Shown: positions 42,848-52,033 of the stretch, one piece after another
Layout: every line of letters starts with the position of its first letter
Numbering within the stretch: the stretch's first letter is position 1
Source: JAHTBL01 sp038532735
Lineage (GTDB): Bacteria; Pseudomonadota; Alphaproteobacteria; Rhodobacterales; Rhodobacteraceae
Assembly (NCBI GenBank): GCA_038532735.1
Contig: JBCBAC010000002.1
Span: forward strand, 248,001 to 312,000
Length of the DNA: 64,000 nt
Direction of reading: 5' to 3'
Notes under the pieces: model-generated
What the model saw: the letters and a program-made list of their open reading frames with translations, nothing else
Told to the model about the DNA's origin: nothing
Database searches by the model: none
Made by a program: the position numbers and the translations under genes

Positions 42848-44116
42848 ATGCATTCCATGTTCAAAGCGTCCATCGCGGCGCTTGCAACGACGGCTGTTCT
42901 TGCAGGCGGCGCGCTGGCCGATGGTCACGGCGAAAAGCTGTCTGGCGATCTGAAGATTTTCCTGGATACATCGAACCCCGCACCGCGTGCGACGATGGAG
43001 GACATGATCGCCCGCTTTGGCGAGATGCACCCCGATCTGAACATCGAAACCACGATCATCGATCGTGAAGCCTACAAAACGCAGATCCGCAACTTCCTGA
43101 CCGCAAACTCGCCCGACGTCGCCACGTGGTATGCGGCCAACCGCATGACGCCTTACGTCTCGGCCGGTTTGTTCGAGGATGTGTCGGACCTGTGGATGGA
43201 AGAGGACATCGCGACGAACCTTGCCTCCACAAAGGGGGCGATGACCATCGACGGCAAGCAGTGGGGCGTGCCCTACACCTACTATCAGTGGGGCGTTTAC
43301 TACCGCGAAGACATCTTCAACGAGCTGGGCCTCGAAGAGCCGACCACCTGGGAACAGGAAAAGGCCAACTGTCAGGCCATCCTCGACAGTGGTCGCAAAT
43401 GCTACACCATTGGATCGAAGTTCCTGTGGACCGCAGGTGGCTGGTTTGACTACCTCAACATGCGCACCAACGGCTTTGATTTCCACATGGAGCTGGCCCG
43501 TGGTGAGGTTCCGTGGACTGATGACCGGGTCCGCGCGACTTTCGCCAACTGGCGTGAGCTGATCGATATGGGGGCGTTCATCGACGATCACCAGTCCTAC
43601 AGCTGGCAGGAAGCCCTGCCCTTCATGGTACGTGGTGAAGCTGCGGCTTACCTGATGGGCAACTTCTCGGTCCCGCATTTCCGCGAGGCGGGTCTGACGG
43701 ATGATCAGCTGGACTTCTACCAGTTCCCCGCGATCACCGAAGGTCTTGAGCTGGCTGAGAACGCGCCGACGGACACGTTCCACATTCCGGCAAACGCCGA
43801 GAACAAGGACAACGCCCGCGCATTCCTGCGCTTCGTGGTCTCTGCCGACAACCAGACACTGATCAACAACGGTGAAAACCTGGGCCAGCTGCCTGTGAAT
43901 GCGTCCTCATCAGTCGATAATGACGAGTTCCTGAACCAGGGCTTCGAGATGCTGTCGTCGAACTCCCCCGGCGGTGTCGCGCAGTTCTTCGACCGCGACT
44001 TCCCAGCTGAAATGGCTGCTGAAGCCATGCAGGGCCTGCAGGAGTTCATGGTGTTCCCAGACAATCTGGATGACATCCTGAACCGTCTCGAAAGCGTGCG
44101 TCAGCGCGTTTACTAA
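42848..44116 (+). CDS. Galactoside ABC transporter substrate-binding protein
   Basis: A 422-residue periplasmic binding protein of the CUT1 type, with signal peptide MHSMFKASIAALATTAVLAGGALA cut before Asp-Gly-His. GGGAGGAAA precedes ATG 42848; the frame extends upstream across the operator and is rejected there. FLTANSPDVATWYAANRMTPYVSAGLFEDVSDLW and VPYTYYQWGVYYREDIFNELGLEEPTTWEQ are standard. First gene of an operon containing alpha- and beta-galactosidase, so ligands are probably melibiose/raffinose-like or galactosylglycerol-like galactosides. Confidence 0.88.
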   Translation: MHSMFKASIAALATTAVLAGGALADGHGEKLSGDLKIFLDTSNPAPRATMEDMIARFGEMHPDLNIETTIIDREAYKTQIRNFLTANSPDVATWYAANRMTPYVSAGLFEDVSDLWMEEDIATNLASTKGAMTIDGKQWGVPYTYYQWGVYYREDIFNELGLEEPTTWEQEKANCQAILDSGRKCYTIGSKFLWTAGGWFDYLNMRTNGFDFHMELARGEVPWTDDRVRATFANWRELIDMGAFIDDHQSYSWQEALPFMVRGEAAAYLMGNFSVPHFREAGLTDDQLDFYQFPAITEGLELAENAPTDTFHIPANAENKDNARAFLRFVVSADNQTLINNGENLGQLPVNASSSVDNDEFLNQGFEMLSSNSPGGVAQFFDRDFPAEMAAEAMQGLQEFMVFPDNLDDILNRLESVRQRVY

Positions 44117-44124
44117 GAGCTTTC

Positions 44125-44155
44125 GGCAGGGCGCCGTGTTGCGCTGCGCCCTGCC
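44125..44155 (+). terminator. Hairpin 1 after the galactoside-binding-protein gene
   Basis: Perfect 10-bp stem GGCAGGGCGC (44125-44134) / GCGCCCTGCC (44146-44155) with 11-base loop, starting nine bases after the stop codon. Probably stabilises the 3' end of a short, abundant mRNA for the binding protein. Confidence 0.6.
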
Positions 44156-44169
44156 TGCTTTGCCCTGGC

Positions 44170-44193
44170 AAGCCCGCGTGCGCACGGGCTTTT
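44170..44193 (+). terminator. Hairpin 2 with T-run: attenuator before the permease genes
   Basis: AAGCCCG (44170-44176) pairs with CGGGCTT (44185-44191), loop of eight, followed by further T residues. Form of a weak intrinsic terminator located 28 bases before the permease start; with hairpin 1 it should reduce expression of downstream genes relative to the binding protein. Confidence 0.6.
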
Positions 44194-44221
44194 CTGGTCA
44201 AAGACCCATCGGAGAGCCGCT

Positions 44222-45148
44222 ATGACCGTCGCCACTGTTGCGGATGTAAACCCGCCGCGCCGCAAGTCGTTTTACAAGCGCAACGAGATCGCGCTAACGC
44301 CGTGGCTTTTTCTGGCGCCCGGTATTCTGTTCTTTGCCGTCTACGTCATCATCCCGATTTTCCAGAGCTTCAACCTGTCGCTTTATGCGTGGGATGGCTT
44401 GGGCGAGGCGCGGTTTGTTGGAATGGCAAACTATCAGGAATTGATGACCGATCGGGCTTTTGAAGTGTCCTTGTGGAACAACGTGAAATGGCTCGCATTT
44501 TATCTGCTGGCGATCCCGGCAGGTTTGTTCATCGCGTTGTTTCTGAACCAGACGGTGGTGGGCATCCGGCTGTATAAGTCGCTGTTTTTCTTTCCTTTTG
44601 TGATCTCTCAGGTCGTCGTCGGGCTTGTTTTCGCGTGGTTCTACAACCCGTCTTTCGGGCTGCTCAACACGATCCTCGGCTGGGTCGGTCTGGGGCCGAT
44701 CAATGTGCTGGGGGATCCGACGATGGTGACCTATGGGATCATCGCCGCGGGGCTTTGGCCGCAGACGGCTTATTGCATGATCCTCTATCTGACGGGGCTG
44801 AATGCCGTTGATCCTGAGCAGATCGAGGCGGGGCGTCTGGACGGGGCCAAGGGCTTTCGGATGCTGTGGCATATCATCCTGCCGCAGCTGAAACCGGCGA
44901 CGTTTATCTGCTTTGTTGTGACGATCATCGGCGCGTTGCGCTCGTTCGATCTGATCTCGATCATGACGAATGGCGGGCCGTTCGGATCAAGCCGCGTGCT
45001 GTCCTTCTACATGTTCGAAAAAGCGCTATCGGAGTATGGGTTCCGCATGGGATATGGGGCGGCGATCGCAGTCGTGCTGTTCCTCATCATGCTGGTCTTC
45101 ATCGCGTATTTCCTGTTCTCGATGTTCCGCGAAGAGAGAGGGCATTAA
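44222..45148 (+). CDS. Galactoside ABC transporter permease (MalF type)
   Basis: A 308-residue CUT1 permease with six membrane segments. First segment LTPWLFLAPGILFFAVYVIIPIFQSFNLS; EAA loop DPEQIEAGRLDGAKGFRMLWHIILPQLKPA. The next permease gene starts two bases after its stop. Confidence 0.92.
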   Translation: MTVATVADVNPPRRKSFYKRNEIALTPWLFLAPGILFFAVYVIIPIFQSFNLSLYAWDGLGEARFVGMANYQELMTDRAFEVSLWNNVKWLAFYLLAIPAGLFIALFLNQTVVGIRLYKSLFFFPFVISQVVVGLVFAWFYNPSFGLLNTILGWVGLGPINVLGDPTMVTYGIIAAGLWPQTAYCMILYLTGLNAVDPEQIEAGRLDGAKGFRMLWHIILPQLKPATFICFVVTIIGALRSFDLISIMTNGGPFGSSRVLSFYMFEKALSEYGFRMGYGAAIAVVLFLIMLVFIAYFLFSMFREERGH

Positions 45149-45150
45149 CC

Positions 45151-45999
45151 ATGTTCCCCACCCCAATCGAGAAAACCTCCCGCTCGTGGCAATTGACCTA
45201 TCAGGGGCTTTTGCCGCTGGCGCTGATCATGTGGCTGCTGCCGCTGATCGCGGTTGCGATCTTTTCGATCAAGCCTGCCGCGGATTTCACAACGGGCAAC
45301 TATTGGGGCGCGCCGAGCTCGTTTGAGGGGATCACCAATTACATGGCGGTCTTCACGCAAAGCGACATGCCGCGCTATTTGCTGAACTCGTTCCTGATTA
45401 CGGTGCCGACGGTGGTGGGCTGCATCGTGCTGTCGTCCATGACCGGCTTTGCGCTGGGCATCTACCGGTTTCGGTCGAACCTCCTGATTTTCTTTATGTT
45501 CGTGGCTGGCAACTTCGTACCGTTTCAAATCCTGATGATCCCCGTGCGCGATCTGACGCTGCAGATGGGCCTGTATGATACGAAGATGGGGCTGGTGCTG
45601 TTTCACATCGCGTTCCAGACCGGATTCTGCACGCTCTTCATGCGCAACTTCATCCGCGCCCTGCCGTTCGAACTGATCGAAGCGGCGCGTGTGGAAGGCA
45701 TCGCGGAGTGGCGCATCTACTGGTTTGTCGTGCTGCCCTTGATGAAACCCGCTTTGGCGGCGATGGCCGTGCTGGTCTTCACCTTCATTTGGAACGATTA
45801 TTTCTGGGCGGTCGTGCTGACCCAAGGGCCAGAGGCACAGCCAGTGACGGCGGGAATCACCTCGTTCAACGCACAGTTCGGCGTAGCCTATCACATGCTG
45901 TCAGCAGGCAGCATCGTGGCGGCCCTGCCCCCAGTCGCGATGTTCTTTTTGATGCAGAAGCATTTCATCGCCGGTCTCACGCTGGGTGCCGTCAAATAA
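45151..45999 (+). CDS. Galactoside ABC transporter permease (MalG type)
   Basis: A 282-residue CUT1 permease, starting at ATG 45151 just after the MalF-type gene; the open frame runs 95 codons further upstream but that is inside the previous gene. EAA loop PFELIEAARVEGIAEWRIYWFVVLPLMKPAL. Ends KHFIAGLTLGAVK. Its TAA stop overlaps the alpha-galactosidase ATG by one base. Confidence 0.92.
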   Translation: MFPTPIEKTSRSWQLTYQGLLPLALIMWLLPLIAVAIFSIKPAADFTTGNYWGAPSSFEGITNYMAVFTQSDMPRYLLNSFLITVPTVVGCIVLSSMTGFALGIYRFRSNLLIFFMFVAGNFVPFQILMIPVRDLTLQMGLYDTKMGLVLFHIAFQTGFCTLFMRNFIRALPFELIEAARVEGIAEWRIYWFVVLPLMKPALAAMAVLVFTFIWNDYFWAVVLTQGPEAQPVTAGITSFNAQFGVAYHMLSAGSIVAALPPVAMFFLMQKHFIAGLTLGAVK

Positions 46000-48071
46000 T
46001 GCACACTTGGCGGGTCGATACAGAGGCTCAGACAATTGCGCTGGCCTCGGACGGTGGCGTGCCCTGGGTGTCCTACTGGGGCGCGCCGCTGCCTATGGGC
46101 GAGGACTTGGTGGCCTTGGCAAAGACCGGGCTTTTAGACTTCACCGGGGGCATGTTGGACGGCACACCGCCGCTCTCGCTGTGCCCTGAAGCTGCAACGG
46201 GATTTGCGGGACAACCGGGGCTGATGGCCTACCGCGACGGCATGCTGTTGCAAACGCGGTTGCAGTTCCTGTCCGCTGACCGGTTTTCATCGGGGGAGGC
46301 GCAGAACGACACGCTGCGCATCTCGGTGGGAGACGACGATCTGACGGTCGTGTTCCTGTTTCAAACGCGTGGTCCGATGATTGAGGCGTCGACGCAGTTA
46401 ACCACGTCAAAACCAGTTTTGCTGCACCGGCTTTGCGCCCCAGTGATGCCGGTGCCGGAGGGCTGCACTGAGGTGTCGGATGTCGCGGGCAAATGGGTCG
46501 GGGAGTGGCGCGTCCACCGGTCAGATATTCGCCACGGCATCCATATGCGCGAGGCGCGACAGGGGCGGTCTGGGCATGACCATCCGCCTTTTGCGATCTT
46601 ACATGATCCCGCGCTATCGAACACGGATGGTGTTGCCTATTCAATGGCTTATGCGTGGTCTGGCGGCCACCGCATGATGATTGAGGCGCTGCCTGATGGA
46701 CGCCGTCAGGTGCAATGGGGGCATGCTGACGGCTCTGCGCGGGTCGGCACAGAATTTGCGACCGCACCGTTGGTGCTGATTGCTGGAACGGCGGGCTATA
46801 ACAGCGTCTCGGTCCCGATGCAGCGGCACGTCCGCGAGGGCCTGGTGCCTTGGGTCAAACGCGACAGACCGGTGCATTACAATTGCTGGGAGGCTGTCTA
46901 TTTTAACCACGATTTCGACATATTGCGCGAGATCGCTGATCGGGCTGCAGCGCTTGGGGCCGAGCGGTTCGTATTGGATGACGGCTGGTTCGGAGTGCGC
47001 GACGACGATACCTCAGGACTCGGCGATTGGCAGATTGATCCGCGCAAATGGCCCGCGGGTCTGAAGCCCCTAATTGATCATGTCCACGCTTTGGGGATGG
47101 GGTTCGGGCTGTGGTTTGAGCCCGAGATGATTAACCTTAATAGCGAGCTTGCGCGCAAGCGACCTGAGTGGATCCTCGGCGCCGTCGATCAACTTGAAGG
47201 GCGCCAGCAACGGGTGCTTGATCTGTCCCGCCTTGATGTTCGCGAATACATTGTATCTCAAATTTCAAAACTTCTGGGCGAAAATGAGATAGAATATATC
47301 AAATGGGACCATAACCGTGTCCTTCCTGTTTCCGACGCGGCACAGACATACGGGATCTATGATGTCTTCGCGCGCCTGCGTGCGGCCCATCCGAAAGTAG
47401 AGATTGAAAACTGCTCCTCCGGCGGCGGTCGGATTGACCTAGGGATGATGGAATGTACCCAGCGCGTCTGGCTGTCTGACAGTAATGACGCCGTAGAGCG
47501 GGCGCGCATTCAACATGATGCCGCGCTGTTCCTGCCGGGTGCGATCACGGGAAGCCATGTAGGTCCGCGCACCTGCCACACATCCGGGCGCAAATTAAAC
47601 ATCAAACTACGCGCCTGGACGGCCGCGCAACGTCACATGGGGTTCGAGATGGACCCGCGCGAGTTGACGGAAGACGAAGCAGAGACGCTGACACTTATCA
47701 CCGGATGGTGGAAAGAGAATCGCGGCTGGATGATGGGCGCGGACATCCTGCGGCTTGATACAGAAGACGCAGCCGTTCTAGCCGAACAACAAATTAGTGC
47801 GGAGGGGGACCGGTTCGTGGTCTTCCGCACACAAATCTCCAACAGCACGCAGATTTCCCCCCGTTTACTAAGGTTAACGGGATTGGAGCCAGACGCAGTG
47901 TATGAAATCAGCCTCTTGAACAAGGCAGATGGCAGCCATTTGTCCCGTGGCGCGCCCGAATTGAAGAACGGGGCGGTGCGATTGACAGGGCAATCGTTAA
48001 TGGCACGGGGCGTCGCCCTACCCTGGGCCTTTCCCGAGACAATCTGGGTCCTGGAGGGCCACAAGATATGA
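45999..48071 (+). CDS. Alpha-galactosidase, GH36
   Basis: A 690-residue GH36 enzyme without signal peptide, hence cytoplasmic. The nucleophile is D437 in YIKWDHNR; the acid/base Asp lies in the SDSND segment (residues 493-497). ERFVLDDGWFGVRDDDTSGLGDWQIDPRKWPAGL and GMGFGLWFEPEMIN are typical. It removes terminal alpha-galactosyl groups from imported oligosaccharides or galactosylglycerol. ATG 45999 overlaps the permease stop by one base. The region about 47.2-47.3 kb is noticeably more AT-rich than the rest of the gene. Confidence 0.93.
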   Translation: MHTWRVDTEAQTIALASDGGVPWVSYWGAPLPMGEDLVALAKTGLLDFTGGMLDGTPPLSLCPEAATGFAGQPGLMAYRDGMLLQTRLQFLSADRFSSGEAQNDTLRISVGDDDLTVVFLFQTRGPMIEASTQLTTSKPVLLHRLCAPVMPVPEGCTEVSDVAGKWVGEWRVHRSDIRHGIHMREARQGRSGHDHPPFAILHDPALSNTDGVAYSMAYAWSGGHRMMIEALPDGRRQVQWGHADGSARVGTEFATAPLVLIAGTAGYNSVSVPMQRHVREGLVPWVKRDRPVHYNCWEAVYFNHDFDILREIADRAAALGAERFVLDDGWFGVRDDDTSGLGDWQIDPRKWPAGLKPLIDHVHALGMGFGLWFEPEMINLNSELARKRPEWILGAVDQLEGRQQRVLDLSRLDVREYIVSQISKLLGENEIEYIKWDHNRVLPVSDAAQTYGIYDVFARLRAAHPKVEIENCSSGGGRIDLGMMECTQRVWLSDSNDAVERARIQHDAALFLPGAITGSHVGPRTCHTSGRKLNIKLRAWTAAQRHMGFEMDPRELTEDEAETLTLITGWWKENRGWMMGADILRLDTEDAAVLAEQQISAEGDRFVVFRTQISNSTQISPRLLRLTGLEPDAVYEISLLNKADGSHLSRGAPELKNGAVRLTGQSLMARGVALPWAFPETIWVLEGHKI

Positions 48072-49777
48072 GCAAAACCCGCCGCAATCGCGCCTGGTAT
48101 GGCAAGCTGGACAAGGATGGCTTCATCCATCGCTCGTGGATGAAAAACCAAGGGTTTCCCGATCATGCATTTGACGGCCGTCCGGTGATTGGCATCTGCA
48201 ATACCTGGTCGGAATTGACCCCTTGCAATCACGGTCTGCGGACCCTTGCAGAAGGTGTGAAGCGCGGTGTTTGGGAGGCAGGCGGCTTCCCGGTTGAGTT
48301 TCCCGTTATGAGCCTTGGCGAGACGCAGATGAAGCCAACGGCAATGCTGTTTCGCAACCTTCTGAGCATGGATGTCGAAGAGTCGATCCGTGCTTATGGT
48401 ATTGATGGCGTTGTCCTTTTGGGCGGTTGTGACAAGACAACGCCGGGTCAATTGATGGGTGCCGCTTCCGTGGATTTGCCGTCGATCGTCGTCAGCTCCG
48501 GCCCGATGTTGAACGGCAAATTCAAAGGACAGGATATTGGATCTGGCACGGACGTCTGGAAGTTTTCCGAAGCGGTGCGCGCAGGCGATATGACCTTGCA
48601 GGACTTCATGAACGCAGAAGCGGGCATGTCGCGCAGTGCAGGCGTTTGCATGACAATGGGCACGGCCTCGACCATGGCGTCTTTGGTCGAGGCGATGGGC
48701 ATGTCGCTGCCCACGAATGCCGCTTTGCCAGCCGTCGACGCGCGGCGCATGGCGTTGGCGCATCTGACGGGAAAACGGATCGTCGAAATGGTGGATGAGG
48801 ACATTAAACCGTCGGATGTATTAACCAAGGAAGCCTTTGAGAACGCGATCCTGGCGAACGCGGCAGTGGGTGGATCGACCAATGCGGTTGTGCATCTTTT
48901 GGCGCTTGCGGGACGCGTCGGCGTTAATCTTGATCTTAAGGATTTCGAGATTGGCGCTGAAATTCCGCTCCTGGTGAACTGCATGCCATCGGGCCAATAT
49001 CTGATGGAGGATTTCTGCTATGCGGGCGGGATGCCGGTCGTCTTGAACGAGTTGAAGGATCACTTGCGACCCGCAAAAACGGTGCTTGGGGGCGATATCA
49101 GCGCCTATTCAGAGGGCGCCGAATGCTACAATCGTGACGTGATCCATAGCTTTGATGAACCGGTGAAATCTGCGGCGGGTTTGCGCGTTTTGCGGGGTAA
49201 TCTTGCGCCGAATGGGGCGATCGTGAAGCCCTCGGCTGCGACGGATGCGCTGCTGGAGCATGAAGGGGAGGCCTTTGTGTTCGAGAATATCGAAGACTTA
49301 AAAGCCAATATTGACCGCGACGATCTGCCGGTGACGCCGGACACGATTTTGGTGCTGAAAGGGTGCGGACCGAAGGGGTATCCGGGCATGCCGGAGGTAG
49401 GCAATATGCCGATCCCGAAGAAGCTGGTGCAACAAGGCGTGCGCGACATGATCCGGGTTTCGGATGCGCGCATGTCGGGGACTGCTTATGGCACGGTGAT
49501 CCTGCATGTCTCACCCGAGGCGCAGGCGGGTGGGACGCTTGCTTTGGTGAAAACCGGTGACCGGATCAGGGTTTCGGCATCCTCTGGAAGTCTTGATTTG
49601 CTCGTTGATGACGCAGAGCTACAGGCGCGCGAAAATATGTGGCAAAAAGATGATCCGCATTACTCTAGGGGGTATGCAAAGTTGTATATTGATCATGTGC
49701 TTCAGGCTGATCAAGGCGCGGACCTAGATTTTCTAGTGGGTAAAGACACCCGCGCCGTCACGCGGGAGAGCCATTGA
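48068..49777 (+). CDS. IlvD/Edd-family sugar-acid dehydratase (probable galactonate dehydratase)
   Basis: A 569-residue Fe-S dehydratase. Cluster cysteines are C53 (TPCNHG), C121 (GGCDKTTPG) and C194 (GVCMTMG); their spacing of 68 and 73 equals what I recall for Rhizobium L-arabinonate dehydratase (C59, C127, C200), which carries [2Fe-2S]. The metal-site Lys is in CDKTTP and the active-site Ser is S470 in ARMSGTAYG. This class acts on L-arabinonate, D-fuconate and D-galactonate. In this operon it should convert D-galactonate to 2-dehydro-3-deoxygalactonate, replacing the enolase-family DgoD. ATGA overlap with the alpha-galactosidase gene. Confidence 0.88.
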   Translation: MSKTRRNRAWYGKLDKDGFIHRSWMKNQGFPDHAFDGRPVIGICNTWSELTPCNHGLRTLAEGVKRGVWEAGGFPVEFPVMSLGETQMKPTAMLFRNLLSMDVEESIRAYGIDGVVLLGGCDKTTPGQLMGAASVDLPSIVVSSGPMLNGKFKGQDIGSGTDVWKFSEAVRAGDMTLQDFMNAEAGMSRSAGVCMTMGTASTMASLVEAMGMSLPTNAALPAVDARRMALAHLTGKRIVEMVDEDIKPSDVLTKEAFENAILANAAVGGSTNAVVHLLALAGRVGVNLDLKDFEIGAEIPLLVNCMPSGQYLMEDFCYAGGMPVVLNELKDHLRPAKTVLGGDISAYSEGAECYNRDVIHSFDEPVKSAAGLRVLRGNLAPNGAIVKPSAATDALLEHEGEAFVFENIEDLKANIDRDDLPVTPDTILVLKGCGPKGYPGMPEVGNMPIPKKLVQQGVRDMIRVSDARMSGTAYGTVILHVSPEAQAGGTLALVKTGDRIRVSASSGSLDLLVDDAELQARENMWQKDDPHYSRGYAKLYIDHVLQADQGADLDFLVGKDTRAVTRESH

Positions 49778-50541
49778 TGGACGCGGTGTTTCCAGATCTG
49801 AAAGGCGCATCCGTCTTCATCACGGGAGGCGGGTCCGGCATCGGGGCATCGATCACGGAGGGCTTTCTAAAGCAAGGCGCGCGGGTCGCTTTTGTTCAAC
49901 GCTCCGATGCGTCGGCCTTTTGCGATGAGATGGAGGAAAAGCACGGAGTGCGGCCCTTGTTCTTGCCTTGCGACATCACAGATGTGGCGGCGCTAAAGGG
50001 GGCGGCTGATCAGGCGGCGGAGGTACATGGCGCGATCTCGGTTTTGGTGAACAACGCGGCGAATGACAAACGGCATGAGACGCTGGCTGTGGACGAGGAG
50101 TTCTGGGATTGGTCGCAAGCCATTAATCTCAAAGCATATTTCTTTGCATGCCAGGCAGTGTTACCTGGTATGCAGGCGGCGAAAGGCGGATCGATTATTA
50201 ACTTTTCGTCTGTCAGCTACATGATGGGCAATAGCGGTTACCCGTCTTACACGACCGCGAATGCCGGGATTACGGGCATGACGCGCAGCCTTGCGCGGGA
50301 GTTCGGCGCGGACGGAATCAGGGTGAATGCGCTCGCACCGGGATGGGTGCTGACGCAGAAACAACTGGATATGTGGGCGGATCCGAAAAGCCTTGCGGCG
50401 CATCTGGAGAAGCAGTGCCTGAAAGACCATTTGGCACCGGATGACGTGGTGGGCGGCGTGCTTTATCTGGCCTCAAAAGTGAGCCGGATGATGACCGGGC
50501 AGGTCATGGTGATTGACGGCGGCGTGGTGACGACGGGATGA
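49774..50541 (+). CDS. SDR-family oxidoreductase, probable D-galactose 1-dehydrogenase, with Asn at the catalytic Lys position
   Basis: A 255-residue short-chain dehydrogenase. The NAD motif is FITGGGSGIGASI, with NNAAN and INFSSVSY following. The active-site Ser is S146 and Tyr is Y159, but the usual YxxxK is SYTTANAGITGMTR, placing Asn at 163 where Lys is expected. The end EKQCLKDHLAPDDVVGGVLYLASKVSRMMTGQVMVIDGG resembles sugar 1-dehydrogenases such as Caulobacter XylB. In the pathway it should oxidise D-galactose to galactono-lactone. Whether the Asn is a subfamily trait or lowers activity cannot be told here. Confidence 0.85.
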   Translation: MMDAVFPDLKGASVFITGGGSGIGASITEGFLKQGARVAFVQRSDASAFCDEMEEKHGVRPLFLPCDITDVAALKGAADQAAEVHGAISVLVNNAANDKRHETLAVDEEFWDWSQAINLKAYFFACQAVLPGMQAAKGGSIINFSSVSYMMGNSGYPSYTTANAGITGMTRSLAREFGADGIRVNALAPGWVLTQKQLDMWADPKSLAAHLEKQCLKDHLAPDDVVGGVLYLASKVSRMMTGQVMVIDGGVVTTG

Positions 50542-51434
50542 GCAAGCCGGACTGGATAGCGGTCGATTGGGGCACCTCGCATCTGCGCGCTTACGCGATG
50601 TCGGGCGGGTCAGTTCTGGAAGAGCGCGCGTCTGATCAAGGCATGGGATCGCTGGAGCGTGACCAGTTTGAGGGCGCGCTTTTGGCACTTGTCGAGGATT
50701 GGCTTGGGGCGCGGACACCGGTTTTGGCCTGCGGCATGGTTGGAGCGCGACAAGGCTGGGTCGAGGCGCCATATGCAGCCGTTCCGACAGAATTAACCGA
50801 CGTGAAGATGGTTAAGGCATCCACTGTGGATCCGCGATTGGACGTGCGAGTTCTGCCGGGCGTTAAACAGCTTGATCCAGCGGATGTGATGCGGGGGGAA
50901 GAAACTCAGATTGCGGGGTTTCTTGCGCTGAACAAGGGCTGGGATGGCGTAATTTGTCTGCCCGGAACCCACAGCAAATGGGCCTTGGTAAGCGCTGATG
51001 AAATCGTTTCTTTTCAGACCTTTATGACGGGGGAGCTTTTTGGCTTACTGGCTGAGGCGTCCATTTTGCGACACTCGGTAATGGCAGAAAGCTGGGATGA
51101 CGAAGCCTTTATCGAAGCGCTGTCTGATACGATGGCGCGGCCGGAGAAACTGGCGGCGAAGCTGTTCTCGATCCGGGCGGATAACTTGGTTAATGGAACC
51201 GATCCAAAGACCGGGCGCGCACGACTTTCGGGGCTGTTGATCGGGGCAGAGCTGGCGGCGGCGCGGCCCTATTGGTTGGGTCAGCAAGTTGCGGTGATCG
51301 GTGCGCCGGACGTGGCACGGCTTTATGTGAAGGCCCTTGCGGAACAAGGTGTCCCCGCGACAGATGTGCAGGGGGACCGGATGACAATTGCCGGTTTGAA
51401 TGCAGCGCGGCTTCGGGAAGGGATTTCGGCATGA
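50538..51434 (+). CDS. dgoK: 2-Dehydro-3-deoxygalactonokinase
   Basis: A 298-residue kinase of the DgoK type. The ATP/phosphate motif is IAVDWGTSHLRAYAM at the N-terminus. MRGEETQIAGFLALN, CLPGTHSKWALV and FMTGELFGLLAEASILRHS are DgoK signatures. It phosphorylates KDGal to KDPGal with ATP. Overlaps both neighbours by four bases (ATGA). Confidence 0.95.
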   Translation: MSKPDWIAVDWGTSHLRAYAMSGGSVLEERASDQGMGSLERDQFEGALLALVEDWLGARTPVLACGMVGARQGWVEAPYAAVPTELTDVKMVKASTVDPRLDVRVLPGVKQLDPADVMRGEETQIAGFLALNKGWDGVICLPGTHSKWALVSADEIVSFQTFMTGELFGLLAEASILRHSVMAESWDDEAFIEALSDTMARPEKLAAKLFSIRADNLVNGTDPKTGRARLSGLLIGAELAAARPYWLGQQVAVIGAPDVARLYVKALAEQGVPATDVQGDRMTIAGLNAARLREGISA

Positions 51435-52033
51435 CACGGGCACTTATTGCGATTTTGCGGGGGGTCACTCCGGATGAAGCAGTGACGATTTGCGGCGCTT
51501 TGATCGAAGCCGGGATTGACTGGATTGAAGTGCCGATGAACTCGCCTGAACCGATCAAAAGCATCGCACGTATGGTAAACGCCTTCCCGGATGCAGTGAT
51601 CGGCGCGGGCACCGTGTTAACCACGTCTGAGGTCGATGCGGTGGCAAAGGTGGGCGGACGGCTGATCGTATCGCCCAATTGCGACGCTGACGTGATCGCA
51701 CGCACGAAAGAGCATGGCATGCAAAGCTGGCCAGGCGTTTTCACTCCAACTGAGGCGTTCGCAGCGCTAAAAGCCGGGGCGGATGGATTGAAGCTGTTTC
51801 CCGGTGACATGGCTGGAACCGGCGGCTTGAAAGCGATGCGGGCAGTTTTGCCAAAGGGGACCAAGGTGTATGCTGTCGGCGGCGCGGGGCCAGAGAATTT
51901 CGCCGATTGGATCGCGGCAAGCGCAGACGGGTTTGGGTTGGGGTCGGCGATCTACAAACCAGGCATGAGCGCTGAAGAGGTGGGCGCTCGGGCGGCGGAT
52001 ATCGTAGCCGCCTATGATCGGGCCATCGGATGA
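51431..52033 (+). CDS. dgoA: 2-Dehydro-3-deoxy-6-phosphogalactonate aldolase
   Basis: A 200-residue class I aldolase that splits KDPGal into pyruvate and glyceraldehyde 3-phosphate. The Schiff-base Lys is K121 in GLKLFPGD and the catalytic Glu is E33 in DWIEVPMNSPEP, close to E37/K126 of the E. coli enzyme. GAGTVLT and SPNCDADVI are also conserved. The true start is ATG 51431, in ATGA overlapping dgoK; longer versions lie inside dgoK. The Pro after MNS (MNSPEP) is the mark of KDPGal rather than KDPG aldolases. Confidence 0.95.
   Translation: MTRALIAILRGVTPDEAVTICGALIEAGIDWIEVPMNSPEPIKSIARMVNAFPDAVIGAGTVLTTSEVDAVAKVGGRLIVSPNCDADVIARTKEHGMQSWPGVFTPTEAFAALKAGADGLKLFPGDMAGTGGLKAMRAVLPKGTKVYAVGGAGPENFADWIAASADGFGLGSAIYKPGMSAEEVGARAADIVAAYDRAIG

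Noticed and set aside
44866..45150. 95-codon N-terminal extension of the MalG-type permease
   Set aside because: It lies inside the MalF-type gene in another frame and lacks permease character; ATG 45151 directly follows the upstream stop.
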